Positions 1 through 10,700 of a stretch of DNA of 64,000 nt are shown here, one piece after another. The notes beneath the pieces were generated by a model, which was not told the DNA's origin, made no database searches, and saw only the letters and a list, made by a program, of their open reading frames with translations. The position numbers and the translations under genes were made by a program. Location: the NCBI GenBank assembly GCA_945910005.1, contig OX246739.1, positions 7,160,001 through 7,224,000 on the forward strand, given 5' to 3'. Within the stretch, counting starts at the first letter, position 1. Each line of letters begins with the position of its first letter. This DNA comes from Isoperla grammatica (Eukaryota; Arthropoda; Insecta; Plecoptera; Perlodidae).

Positions 1-48
1 TGGTCATTTAAGAAGAAAAAAAATAAATGTGGTGTAATATTAATATTG

Positions 49-54
49 TTTATT
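49..54 (-). terminator. Poly(A) signal AATAAA of NOSIP
   Basis: AATAAA on the minus strand lies 75 nt after the NOSIP stop codon. It is the first canonical hexamer downstream, and the spacing is normal for a short 3' UTR. Confidence 0.6.
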
Positions 55-128
55 GCAATAGCTTCAATTCAATTATTTGATGAGTTACAACTTTACAACC
101 CTTAGGTGCTAGGTTTCTTAATTCTCCT

Positions 129-1888
129 TTACGCTTGCAACACTGGTCGCTCGTGTTTACCCTGTAGATTGTCGTTTGTCGTTGAATAACCAGTGCCTCC
201 CTGCAACACCAAAAATATCCAGATATAAGTGAATGTGTTATTGATTAGTAGATACTATAGCATAATAGTTTAATAGTTAGAAAACAAAATTACCCGTTGT
301 AGTGGTATGATATCTTGTTCGCTTAATTTTTCGTTGGTCAGTGGGTGGAGCCAATCTTTCTTGATGAGTTTTTCAACGCATTCCATCGTGACGACATCAC
401 CTCTGCAATAAATCAGACCAAAATGATTAGGCCTAGTCTACATGTATACTATAAGAATGTCCAAGATAATACATTTAATTGCCAAGAATAAATTAATACT
501 TACGTAGTTCGGATAACTGCACATGGCACAGAGTTACTTAAGATATCGTGAGTAACACAGCACATGTAACGATTTTCTTTGACAATCAAAGATTTTGTAT
601 CATCTGGATCCTTGACCTCAACAAATTTCACATCAATCAGGTCCTTAGATTTTAACGGTTTTCCACTGATTGGACAGAACACAGTTTTATCTGGCTTTTG
701 AAGAGCTTTTGCTTTGGATTCTGGAGTTTTTGAAGGAATCCAGAAACTTGGAAGGTGCTTATCTCGCCCTTCTGTCATATTTGATACAGATGCCTTCTCA
801 TTTTTCAGGGAGTCAGACTGAAATGCCCTTACGGGTGCACTTACAATGTTCTTCTCAGTTTTGAAGAAAGTTTCTAGCTTTGAACGTTTCTCTGCTGCAG
901 CTAGTTCAGAGAGTTCTGTTTCTTCCTTCCGTTTTTGTTTTTCAAACTCTTTCATCTTTCGACTGTATTCCCTCTTTTTGGTTACAATGTACTCGAAGAT
1001 TGCTTCTTTATCAAATAAATATCCATCAGGTCTGAAATTAAATAAGCTTGTAGGCTACCATTTATGAACACTTTGAGGGGTAGGTTGTGGTGAGGTAGGC
1101 CAGTTTTTTTAAATTGTAAGCTGAAGAGCTTCTCAAATTCCTGTTGACGGGATAAGTAATCCTGAGTAAACAGAATGGGTTTCGGCGACCAAGCAAATTA
1201 AGAGAAGCAAAACTAAGGGCAACCTCAAATCTGTTGATAGTAAATGACCAGTTCACATGTCTCAAGTCGATCAGCAAGACGATGCGTGGTAACCCAGAGC
1301 GTTTTCTGTTGCGGTGCTGCCAAGCAGCAAGAGACATCGAAATCGGCCACACGGGCTTGTCAAACAAGACATTCTTTGTTATACTACCCTCAAGACCACC
1401 TTACAGATGCTTTCGTCACAGGCGAGGAACTCGTAGCCAACCAGCGAACTGCCAGAGACAAGTCCCCGCAAATACCGATCGCTGATTTGACTACGAGTTC
1501 CTCGCCTGTGACGAAAGCATCTGTAAGGTAGTCTTGGAGCTAATATACTTGTTAGCAAGTTGCAATGGCTGGTCTAGGGCCTAGGTACCCATTGTTTCTC
1601 GTGAAAACATGCGACAAAAAGTAGGTTAGGGGTGTTTCTACCGAGACCTAGGCCTAGTCCTAGGCCTATGCATAGAACCCAGCCCAATTAATAAGTATTC
1701 AAGCCAACATACGTTACAACTGGGTTTCGACAAGGTTGGAGAGTCAAGGAACAGCAATCGAAATCTTTCACGGAATCCTTTCCAACACGCTGGCTGTTTG
1801 TTCCATAACCAGATGCCTGTGCATCTTTTTTCTTTTCGTGGTAAGTGTAAACAGCTCCTGCAGTACAGTTTCTAGCGTGCCTGGTCAT
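129..1888 (-). CDS. NOSIP: Nitric oxide synthase-interacting protein (NOSIP), complete, 4 exons
   Basis: The coding exons, in transcript order on the minus strand, are 1888-1713, 1031-504, 402-294 and 200-129 (TAA at 131-129). All junctions are GT-AG and the phases join without a break, giving 294 aa; the vertebrate protein is about 300 aa. Exon 1 encodes the family N-terminus (MTRHARNCTAGAVYTYHEKK, then DFDCCSLTLQPC), and the second exon starts with TPDGYLFDKEAIFEY, which completes the first half of the split U-box. Residues ~75-100 are a Lys/Glu-rich helical stretch that may hold a nuclear localisation signal. SFWIP, CPISGKPL and YMCCVTHDILSNSVPCAV follow, then the second U-box half and the C-terminus GKHERPVLQA. 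Known of the family: a U-box-type E3 ubiquitin ligase that binds NO synthases and is also found with the spliceosome. The start is the only ATG giving the conserved N-terminus. The gene lies divergent to IPO7, with about 5.8 kb of transposon-filled DNA between the two starts. Confidence 0.96.
1391..1536. mobile_element. Hairpin MITE in NOSIP intron 1
   Basis: A 146-bp unit whose two ends are inverted copies of each other over ~45 bp, running inward from CAAGAC(C/T)ACCTTACAGATGC through the shared stretch GTCACAGGCGAGGAACTCGT. Only ~55 bp separates the arms. It has no coding capacity. It lies between NOSIP exons 1 and 2. The superfamily cannot be told because I see no clear target duplication. 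Confidence 0.65.
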
Positions 1889-2689
1889 TTTATAAGAAGA
1901 AGAAGCCTATTACGACAAAAAGAAATGAATAAAATTAGTAATTTATTTTACAAATCTAGAACTACAAAGAACAAAGTGACCCAGAACTTACTTGAACTTG
2001 AAGTACAAAGCAGGTTATTACGAAACTGACAGATTTCTCTGTGACAGACAACAGCAGCTTCCTCGCAGTGGTGCCAACCACGAAGGTAAATTTCCATGCC
2101 AAGTGCCAACTGGATTTTTCTAAAATCAAAGCGGCGGCGGGCACCGGTTGGAAGAAAAATTCAACAACAACACGACAAGAAAAGTACTCCGTCGTACGCT
2201 GACCAATCACAGCGTCTCTTTCTGTCCGGATGTACCAGGTTCGCGCGAAGCGCGGTAAATTTAAAGTTTGGTTATTACTGGTTCTTTGTTCTATTTCTTC
2301 CAGGTTGCCTGTTGCCAAAAAGCTTTTACACATAAGAATAGAGTTACCGTAATTTTGGAAAAGCGAGTTGTGGGAACAACAGGGGATCTGAATCCGCCGA
2401 AGCTTTTTCGTCGCAGGCGCACATAGATTTTCGTGAATTAATAAAATCTCGAATTACTTCCCTTTTGTTGAATGAATGTCCGTGTCCAGCTCAGATGCAT
2501 CCACCCCAAAAAAACAGCGGCATGTGTTGCTTTCTCATTTGCCTGGATTAAGTCGTCTTGGCTGCAGCAACCCCCCCATCACCGGACACACCAAAAGGTG
2601 AGAGTAAATAAGTGTATATAATGTTACTGTTTACAACTACTAGTACTACTGTTTACTCTCCCACAACCATTCTGAAAATACATCGAGGT
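1889..2689. other. NOSIP upstream region, no other gene seen
   Basis: This is the 5' flank of NOSIP. It is moderately GC-rich around 2090-2260, with GCGGCGGCGGGC at 2131-2142 and CGCGCGAAGCGCG-like sequence near 2240, as expected for a promoter. I found no second coding region. From 2340 to 2689 it is unstructured AT-rich sequence up to the hAT target site. Confidence 0.4.
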
Positions 2690-4069
2690 CAGGGTTGGCA
2701 TGATTTTGCCCAACCCGAAAAAACCCGGCGGGGTTTTTCGGGTAAAACCCACCTGAAAAAACCCGCGGGTTTTAGACCAAAAGTGGGTTTTTTCAAATAC
2801 TCAACGTAGGCATGCCTAACTGTACAGTTTATAATATTCCTAGCCACCTTATCAATTCTTTTCTTGGGTGCAAGTATTTGGTCTACTGTAGTCAGCATTT
2901 AATAATATAGGCATTACCTCAGTACAACGGACTGAAGACTTGAATACGATTAGGCAGTGATTCCGCTGACTAAATTTATTCTCAACTATTTGCCTACAAG
3001 GCCTGTATTGAAAACTGAACTATTTCAGGCACCCCCCCCCCCCCCCCCCCACCCCCTTTTCTTTTTGAGGAGATAAGACAACTTAAAATATTCACTTTAT
3101 GTTATCTTATTTTTTACGGTTCATACATTTTGCAAAATAAATATACCTATCAGGATTTTTTGGATTAGCCTACATAAAACCAAAATTTGAGACGAAATAA
3201 GTTCTTCCCAGAACAATTTAAAAATATGTTTGTTTTTTTAATTTAATACACTTCACATGTTTGTCTCCCAAATGCAAGAAGAACTAGAAATTACACATTG
3301 CCCGGACATAAAATTCTTTTGTTTTAACGCTTTTTACAAGCTAATTAAGGTATAGGTAGGCTACTATTCACAATATTGAAGTATAGTCACAATATTGAAA
3401 CTAAACAAAATCACAATGGTTTTCACTTACAGATTCAAACATTGGTCAATTAAAAAAAATTGGTGTCCTCAAGCGATGACGTGAGGGCTGAGAAAGCTAA
3501 TAGGCCTATAAACCATCAATAACTAGGCCTATATATATTTATATCAGACAGGGTACCTAAGGAAAAGTTGGTTTAAAGCAGTATTTTGCCATTAAATGAA
3601 AATAAAGAGCTTTAGTTGTTTATTGAATTTTTCAATGCTATAGGAATTCATAGTTATACTGCCCCTAATACATTTGCCCTCATCATACAACAATAAACAA
3701 AATACTAAACAACCCCCTGGGTTCATTACCTTAATAAAGAGTGTCGGAATTTAACCAAATATGATCATTACGGTACCGGTACATCTAACATAATACGAAC
3801 TGTAACATGGTAGTACTATAAACTATAAAGTGGTTAGATTACGTGTTTAGGTGCTTGAACGGCAAAGATTATTCAAGCAGTATGAGGTCAAAATATTCAT
3901 AAATCGTAAAAACAACAAGCCGAAAGCACAACCAGGCATGGTTACTCATTTAACATGTTTTTGTCTAAAACACGAAAAAACCCGAAAAAGCCGGATAAAA
4001 CCCGAAAAAACCCGATTAAACCCACTGGGCAGGTTTTTTTCGAAAAAATCCGGGGTTTTGCCAACCCTG
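2690..4069. mobile_element. Non-autonomous hAT element, 8-bp TSD ATCGAGGT
   Basis: The ends are inverted copies: CAGGGTTGGCA at 2690 and TGCCAACCCTG ending at 4069. The same 8 bp, ATCGAGGT, flanks both sides (2682-2689 and 4070-4077). An 8-bp duplication with CAGGG-type termini is the hallmark of hAT transposons. Subterminal DNA is rich in short CCCGAAAAA/TTTTTCGGG motifs in both orientations (2710-2790 and 3970-4050), a likely array of transposase binding sites. The 1.38-kb interior is AT-rich, holds a poly(C) run at 3031-3050 and encodes no recognisable transposase, so it is non-autonomous. Confidence 0.85.
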
Positions 4070-4077
4070 ATCGAGGT

Positions 4078-5376
4078 TGATATTTTTTTAATATTTCAGC
4101 TACGCAGTAGTGTGTGTGTGTTCGATGCATTTTTATCGACTCTTGAGCGTCATCGGTGCCATTCTTTTAAAGCAGTTGGAGCATGCTCAGCACAATCGGC
4201 TTTGAAATGACTATTTTGAAATGACACGTCTTAATTCTGACAGGGCTGATTCGAACGATGGTTCGAAATTGATGTAGGCACGGTATTTCGTAAATAATAA
4301 TTAAATTACAAATTTATGAATACAAATCACTACAAGATATGCTAAAGATACAAATTGATACAAATAAATACGGAGTACCGCCACGTACCACTTTACACTA
4401 CCAAAGTACTAAAGAACTCGATTTTTAACTCACGAGCTAAACTGCCTGCAGAGACTTGGAATGTTTAATTTGAAATGTTCAAGTTGGGTTAGAATACAAG
4501 AGTAGTAGGCCTAAATAAAATAATAGGCCAATAGGAGATACAGCTAATAGTTGTAATATACATAATATAGGGCAATGTAATTTGTATCATGTAATGTAAC
4601 TGGCTACCTAAGCTCATAAAGTCGAATTCCAAATCAAAAACCCCCAGCCCCAAACCGGGATTCGAACCCTGGACTATCCGCATTTAGAAACAGGTTTAAA
4701 AACCCACTAGACATACGAGATCCGGTATTTATTTTGTAAATATAAACATACTAAAATCCACAGATCAGTGAATCAGATCTCAAACCGAAGGTGAGATGTA
4801 TGTAGTTACTGATTAAAATACTTGATCCACATATTTTGTTATCTGTGCTTGATATCTGATGACAGCTAACTGCTACATAAAACACTAACATTTTGAACAC
4901 GGAAATATTTATTGGATCAAAAATAAACATTCATGAGCAAAAGCACTACATTCTCTGGGGGATCACGTATTTATGTTTACTTTGTGACAGTTATATTTTT
5001 AACAACGAGCATTTTAATTTTAGCAATCACAGAAATCGGGGGTTGAGCACTGAGCAGGGTGCGGACATGACCCGATGTAATGGTTGTAACCCGCAGCCGC
5101 AGAGTGTGATTACATTACTGATGAGCGTTTTAACAACGTATATCCACAACTAAGAAAATAGTTATTTGCGTTCACAAAGAGAGGGTGGAGGACTGGAGGC
5201 AAGACGATTTCTTTATGTAGCTTTTGAGTAGGTAGGCAAGTCCTAGTAATATTTGAGGCCGGTACCAAAACATTGAACAAAACAATGTGAGCTTGTGAAG
5301 TAACTATTATTTTTTATTCGAATTTAATCTGTTTTGTTCTGTTAAATATGTACTTAAATACAGCCTTGCATTGCAC
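4078..5376. other. Intergenic, tRNA-like head at 4640-4716, otherwise nothing recognised
   Basis: AT-rich sequence between two transposons. Apart from the tRNA-derived head listed separately I see no coding exons, repeats or RNA genes. The short open frames here lack any family signature. Confidence 0.4.
4640..4716 (-). mobile_element. tRNA-derived SINE head (pol III box B)
   Basis: On the minus strand a tRNA-like segment carries a perfect box B, GGTTCGAATCC, inside CCAGGGTTCGAATCCCGG, and a weaker box-A-like stretch (TGTCTAGTGGG) about 45 nt upstream. The cloverleaf is poor and the acceptor stem does not pair, so it is not a functional tRNA. It is more likely the 5' head of a SINE that runs toward ~4490. 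I could not find a tail or a target duplication. Confidence 0.45.
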
Positions 5377-5380
5377 TTAA

Positions 5381-5752
5381 GAGCGAAGGATACCTCTACG
5401 TCAAAAACCGCAGAAAATTTTTAAGTTTTAATTATATCTCAAGATAGGAACACAACATCAAAAATCTGAAACTACACAGCGCTGTGGTTTGGTAAGCCCT
5501 ACACACTGAATGATAAATGTATTTAACGTTATCATCAGTATGACTGTGATAAGTAATTCCTTAGTAATTTAAATAAATCGTTATCACAGTCATACTGATG
5601 ATAACGTTAAATACATTTATCATTCAGTGTGTAGGGAGAACCAAACCACAGCGCTATGTAGTCTCAGATTTTTGATGTTGTGTTTCAATCTTGAGATATA
5701 GTTAAAAAATGAAAATTTTCTGCGGTTTTTGACGTAGAGGTATCCTTCCCTC
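5381..5752. mobile_element. TTAA-flanked palindromic (foldback) MITE
   Basis: Two ~165-bp arms (about 5381-5551 and 5581-5752) are near-perfect reverse complements around a ~29-bp loop, so the strand would fold into one long hairpin. The ends are GAGCGAAGGATACC and GGTATCCTTCCCTC, and both sides are flanked by TTAA (5377-5380 and 5753-5756). TTAA duplication is typical of piggyBac-type transposition, although these termini do not look like standard piggyBac ends. It has no coding capacity. Confidence 0.8.
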
Positions 5753-5811
5753 TTAATAATACTTCTTTAAATACTCACTACTAACCACTCACGTATTTTT
5801 AGTATAGAGTG

Positions 5812-6740
5812 CAGTGGCGTAACGCAAATCGCCCGGGCCCCCACGCAAGAATCGTTTCGGGCCCCCTATATGGGGTTAATTAAGAGCCTTATCTATTACA
5901 TAACGAAATAAACGTTTACTTGAGCTCTAATACCCCCATACAATCATCTTAAAATTGTTAATATCACAAGAAGCGGTCTCGGCGACGAGCATTCTTGTAA
6001 CTGGCGAGCCAAGCTGTCAATTATGGCGTCCATGTTCAACTGCTTGATCTGCTCACAGTTCACACTCTATGCTGAGCATACTGAGAGAGCTTTAAGACTG
6101 TCTTGAGGTCTCCTCAAATATATAATATATATAGATATATTTTTTAAATTATTTTAAAATCTGAACATTACTTTTCGGTATGTTGCTACTGTGAACAGAA
6201 CAGTACGAAATAACATGAGGGCCAGTGGCGTATCGAGGAATTCACAGTGGGGAGGGGTTGAACATCCTAAGCATGTAGGGGGTCTGGGGCGCAAGTCCCA
6301 GCTGGGGGAGGTCAATTCGCCGAAGGCGAATTTTTCTTCATTGATGACGTTTTACACGCCTGTAAACACGTTTCAGAATCGGACAATGATACAAGATATA
6401 ATATGATAGTTGTCCCCCGTCCGGACCCGTGGAAGATTCGATATATTCAGGATTCAATAATCAATATAGTTGCTTACAGGCAGTGCCGATTGTAAGACGA
6501 CCGAAAGAGGAACCCCCTAACCTCATACACCCACAAGTCTTTATAAATGTATTCCTTCAAAATAGTCCCATTCCTCCAATTTCCTCCCCCGTATGGCCCC
6601 GGAGAAGAATAGGTCCAAATTGACAACTTTTAAAATATGATGACGAAGAAACAAGATCTGTACTTCTGGCAAGCCGGGCCCCCCTAGACAGCGGGCCCCC
6701 CCGCTTCGCGGGGGCGGCGGGGGTCTCCTTTACGCCACTG
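5812..6740. mobile_element. hAT element, 8-bp TSD ATAGAGTG
   Basis: The termini are CAGTGGCGTA (5812) and TACGCCACTG (ending 6740), flanked by exact 8-bp repeats ATAGAGTG (5804-5811 and 6741-6748). Both subterminal regions are strongly G/C-run rich (GGGCCCCC-type). A second CAGTGGCGTA at ~6224 begins another, truncated copy of the same family nested inside. No transposase frame is present. Confidence 0.85.
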
Positions 6741-6772
6741 ATAGAGTGTATATTTAACTATCCAAAGACCAA

Positions 6773-7115
6773 AGGTGACCATATTTAAAATCGGAAATCC
6801 GGGACAAACTACCCAAAAGGAAAAGGGACTGGACAAATGAAACAGTGTGTGTGTGGAGGGGTGGGGGGGGGGGGTGACCCCCATGAACAGGCGACGAATG
6901 TGACGGGAATATTTCCTGGCTTAGCAATTCCAAAAATTAATTTTTTTACGTACACTTAGATGATTTGCAGAATTTTTATAATAATAAAGCTAGGGGGTGG
7001 GTTTGGGGAGGGCTAAGCGGGACATTAGAGTGCTTTTCTAAAAGTCTTCGGGACACCGGCACAGAGGCTACAAAAAACGGGACTGTTCCGGGTAATCCGG
7101 GACGTATGGTCACCT
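6773..7115. mobile_element. Small DNA transposon, termini AGGTGACCATA
   Basis: Inverted termini AGGTGACCATA (6773) and TATGGTCACCT (ending 7115) enclose 343 bp, with further subterminal similarity built on TCCGGGAC-type motifs. The termini look hAT-like, but the flanking 8 bp do not match, so the target duplication has decayed or the boundaries are slightly off. A single related terminus (AAGGTGACCAGACG) occurs near 33843. Confidence 0.55.
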
Positions 7116-7590
7116 AATCCTAGACCACGGTCATCGGAAATCCCTGGCGGGGGCTTGTCGAACTTTTGAGGTTTTCAAAACTCCTCTACGGGATTGACGG
7201 ACCTTGCATGGGTGCTTTATGATTGTTCTTGTACCGACAGACATTACTGTAGAAAACTATTTGTAATATTTTGTTCACGTTAATTGAATTAATTCATCAT
7301 GTATGCTAACTGCATGTGAATCAGTAACGTGAAAAAATCCAACCTGCTTCTTTTTTTTTTTTTTTTTTTTACTTTTTTTTTTTTAAAAATAGCGCTCGAA
7401 ACAACTAAAGTCAAAAACATAGAAACGCGTAGACCTTATTCGGTTCCTGAAGTCAAAAAAATTTGAATTGGAAGTTTTAAATTGGGATTACGTATTCAAT
7501 ATTTTAGCTGTGTTTAGTCTGTTCATTTCGTGCAGTATATTTTTATTTTGTTGGACCCGCCATATCGTCAGCGCCATTTTTGTTAGTCGC
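7116..7590. other. IPO7 upstream region with poly(T) tract
   Basis: No gene is seen. A T-rich homopolymer tract lies at ~7350-7384. The part after 7540 becomes GC-richer and contains CCGCCATAT and GCGCCATTTTT, both YY1-like CCAT contexts, which suits the proximal promoter of the gene that follows. Confidence 0.4.
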
Positions 7591-7600
7591 GTCACGTGAC
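7591..7600. promoter_or_regulatory. Palindromic E-box GTCACGTGAC upstream of IPO7
   Basis: A perfect 10-bp palindrome with a CACGTG core sits 123-132 nt before the IPO7 ATG. Such E-boxes bind USF/MITF/Myc-type bHLH factors and are common in housekeeping promoters. Functional use here is inferred from position only. Confidence 0.5.
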
Positions 7601-7722
7601 ATCTTTCTTGATTGAGGTGGCCGTGCCGGGCTCTTGAGAGTTTCTCTAGAGTCCAAATATATTTTAACTTTTAGTGTTTATTTATTCATTTGTGGGAACA
7701 GTGAATCAAATAGTCGTTCACA

Positions 7723-10700
7723 ATGGATACAAGGAAGTTAACGGATTGTCTGCGAGGCACCATTGATCCAAATCTTCGGCAACAAGCCGAGGAACAACTC
7801 GCTCATGTATGTTGATTCATGTCTTATCTACAGTTTACACATGTGGCTGGGCAGCGCTGCTTTGCAGACATCATTATGGCTTCTGGGGCTAAGCTCTCGG
7901 TTAACGCCAAATGGACCGTTGTTTGAAGCTGTAGGCTTAGGGCCTAGGCCTACCCTAGGGCTAGGCCTAGGCCTATTATATCTTACAACTTTTAAATTGT
8001 TAATTTGGAGGGCTGGGACCTAGGCCCTAGGCCTAACCTAGGCCTAGACCCTACCCTAGGGCTAGGCCTAGGCCTAGGCTAGGCCAAGGTCTGCCTAGGC
8101 CTAGGCTAGGCCAAGGTCTACCTAGGCCTAGCCCATAATCGAGAGAATAGGTGCATGGCCTACGTCCTAAGATTAAGCTAAACTTCTTTAAATTGTCTTT
8201 CTTCGAAGGTTTAGCATTGGTTGCAAGTCCCATGGAGATGTTCTAAGCCTAGGCCTAGGTGTAGGTAGGCCCTAGGCCTAGGGGCCCTAGGCTAGGCCCT
8301 GTTTTGTAGGCTGACCAATGGTATTGCTCTATTTGTCAGCTAAGAAGGACTAGGCCCTACCTATGTCAATGTTGCTAGACGTACAATAAATATGCTAGGC
8401 CTAGGCCTAGGCCATTGTGCAGTGCACAATAAATCGGCATGAGCTGTCCGTTTCCGTTGTAAGTAAAGCTGTGGTTGTTTAAATGTATGTCTAAGGCTAC
8501 AGAAAACTACGACTTCCGCCAGACGTCTACGGAAAATTTACGATGAAATTTTAACTTTATGCCCTACCTAGGGACTTTGCTACCAGTGCTAGGCCTACGG
8601 AAGCGTTACAACCAAACATTGATCTGGAACTAGGCCTAGGCTATAACTAAGATTTTAACATAACGCGCTTTGCCTAACCTAACCTGTGCTTACAGCAAGA
8701 AAATTGGTCATACCTCCTCCTCTTCCTCTGTCAAACAAATTATTATATGTCAGACAATTTGGTTTCCGCAAATATCGATCTACACAAACAGCTCTTCAGA
8801 TGATCTTCTCTCAATGGCGAAACGGTCTCAATAACAATAAGTTTATTGTAGCAGCGTCTCTAGATCTGAAACGTGCTTTCGAAACTGTATCTAGGCCACT
8901 ACTGATACAAAAACTCAAGCACTATGGAGTTACGGGTCTAGCTCTGAAATGGTTGGATAACTACCTTCAAGACAGGACACAAGTAGTAAATATTAACGGT
9001 GAACTTTCAGATCCGCTAACAAATAACATAGGAGTCCCACAAGGATCAGTGTTGGCCGCACTGCTTTACATTATTTATATCAATGACATAGGCAAATTTG
9101 TAAAAAACTGTATTGTAGTCATGTACGCTGATGATACCATGCTGTACATAATCTCTGATAACCTAGGGGAAGCCATCCGAATGATGAACGACGACTTGAT
9201 TATAATAATGGAATACTTTAAAGCTAACAAGTTAAAATGCCATCCAGACAAATCAAACTGCATTCTAATAACAAGCTCTGTCACTAGAAGAGAACAACTC
9301 ATACAAAGTTGCAGTAGCAAGATCAAGATTGATGGTACGGTACAGAATTTGATTTTCAAGATTCCATCAAGTATCTGGGCATAATGGTAGACTATTTGCT
9401 TAATTTTAAAGAGCACATTTCATACATCTCGACAAAGCTTGCTAAAAAGACTGGGTACATGTCAAGGATCAGCTGGAAACTGTCAAAGTGGGTCCGGCTT
9501 CTAGTATACAACACTATAGTCGCCCCACATTTCCAGTATTGTCCGACCATCCTCATGGACATTAACAAGTGTGATCTGGAAATCTTACAGAAAATGCAGA
9601 ATCGAGGTATGAGAGCTGTTCTACAGTGTGGCAAGTTAACACACAGAGTAGACATGCTGGGTAACCTAAATTGGCTCAGCGTGGAACAGCAAATAAATTA
9701 CAATGTACTATGCGTCATATATGAAGTGCTGCACAATAAAGAGTTCTCATACTTCAGCGAGTTCTACAAACTTAACTGTGATATCCACCTACACCAAACA
9801 AGAGCTTCTCAAGACTTCTACATGCCTATGCAAAACAAATCCTGTGCACAAAAATCACTGTTTGTGAATGGTCTAAAGAAGTTTAAAGGTCGGTGCACAA
9901 TTGCCCGGTAACGATAACTGTAACTATAACGATAACGATAAAACGGTAACGGGAAGGCATTCGATGCACAATTGCCCGTTAAGCAGACGCTCGGCTATTT
10001 GCTAATACTTTTAACAGGCCGTGCACGCTTGATTCTGATTGGTCCTGGTAACGTACAGACGGGAACGGTAACGTTAAGTTAAAACTTGGCGAACTTCCCG
10101 TTCCCGTTACCGGGCCCGGTAACGGGAAGCTCTAATTGTGCATCGTATCGTAGTTAAACATTGAATCGAAGTTTATTACCGTTATAGTTATCGTTACAGT
10201 TATCGTTACCGGGCGATTGTGCACCGACCTTTATGCTTTACCTATGGAATTAAAATGTAGCAGTGAAACAAAGTCAAAATTTAAAAGTGAAGTGAAAAAG
10301 TGGGTCTCTACAAAGTACCCACTTTGATTGCAAGTTTAAAATGAATGCCTGGAGAAAAAAGTGAAATAATAGCAGAGTGTAGCTGCTAAGCAGAATTTAC
10401 AAACAAACAAACATTGTAGGCTTAGGCCTACCTCGAGTGCTTCCGTAGATTTCCACCGATCTTTGTTTTTGTTACAGACGATTTGCTATAAATTTGTTAT
10501 TGGCCCTAGGCTAGTTCTGCACAGCGGGTCATTTGTTTAACTCACGTTTTCTCGATTTCTTCATGGGTTTCCTTATAGTAGGCTATATGCATGGTTGTTG
10601 TTTATAGCCTACTTTAATTCCAAAAATAAAGTAGTAAATTTTTCTATTAACACTACTCTTTTTCAGTTTACGTTTATTTCCCCAAACATTTTACTTAAAC

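Noticed and set aside
8051..8233. Frames rich in [12 protein letters not shown] in the TAGGCCTA patch
   Set aside because: Translation of a palindromic DNA repeat, with no protein meaning.
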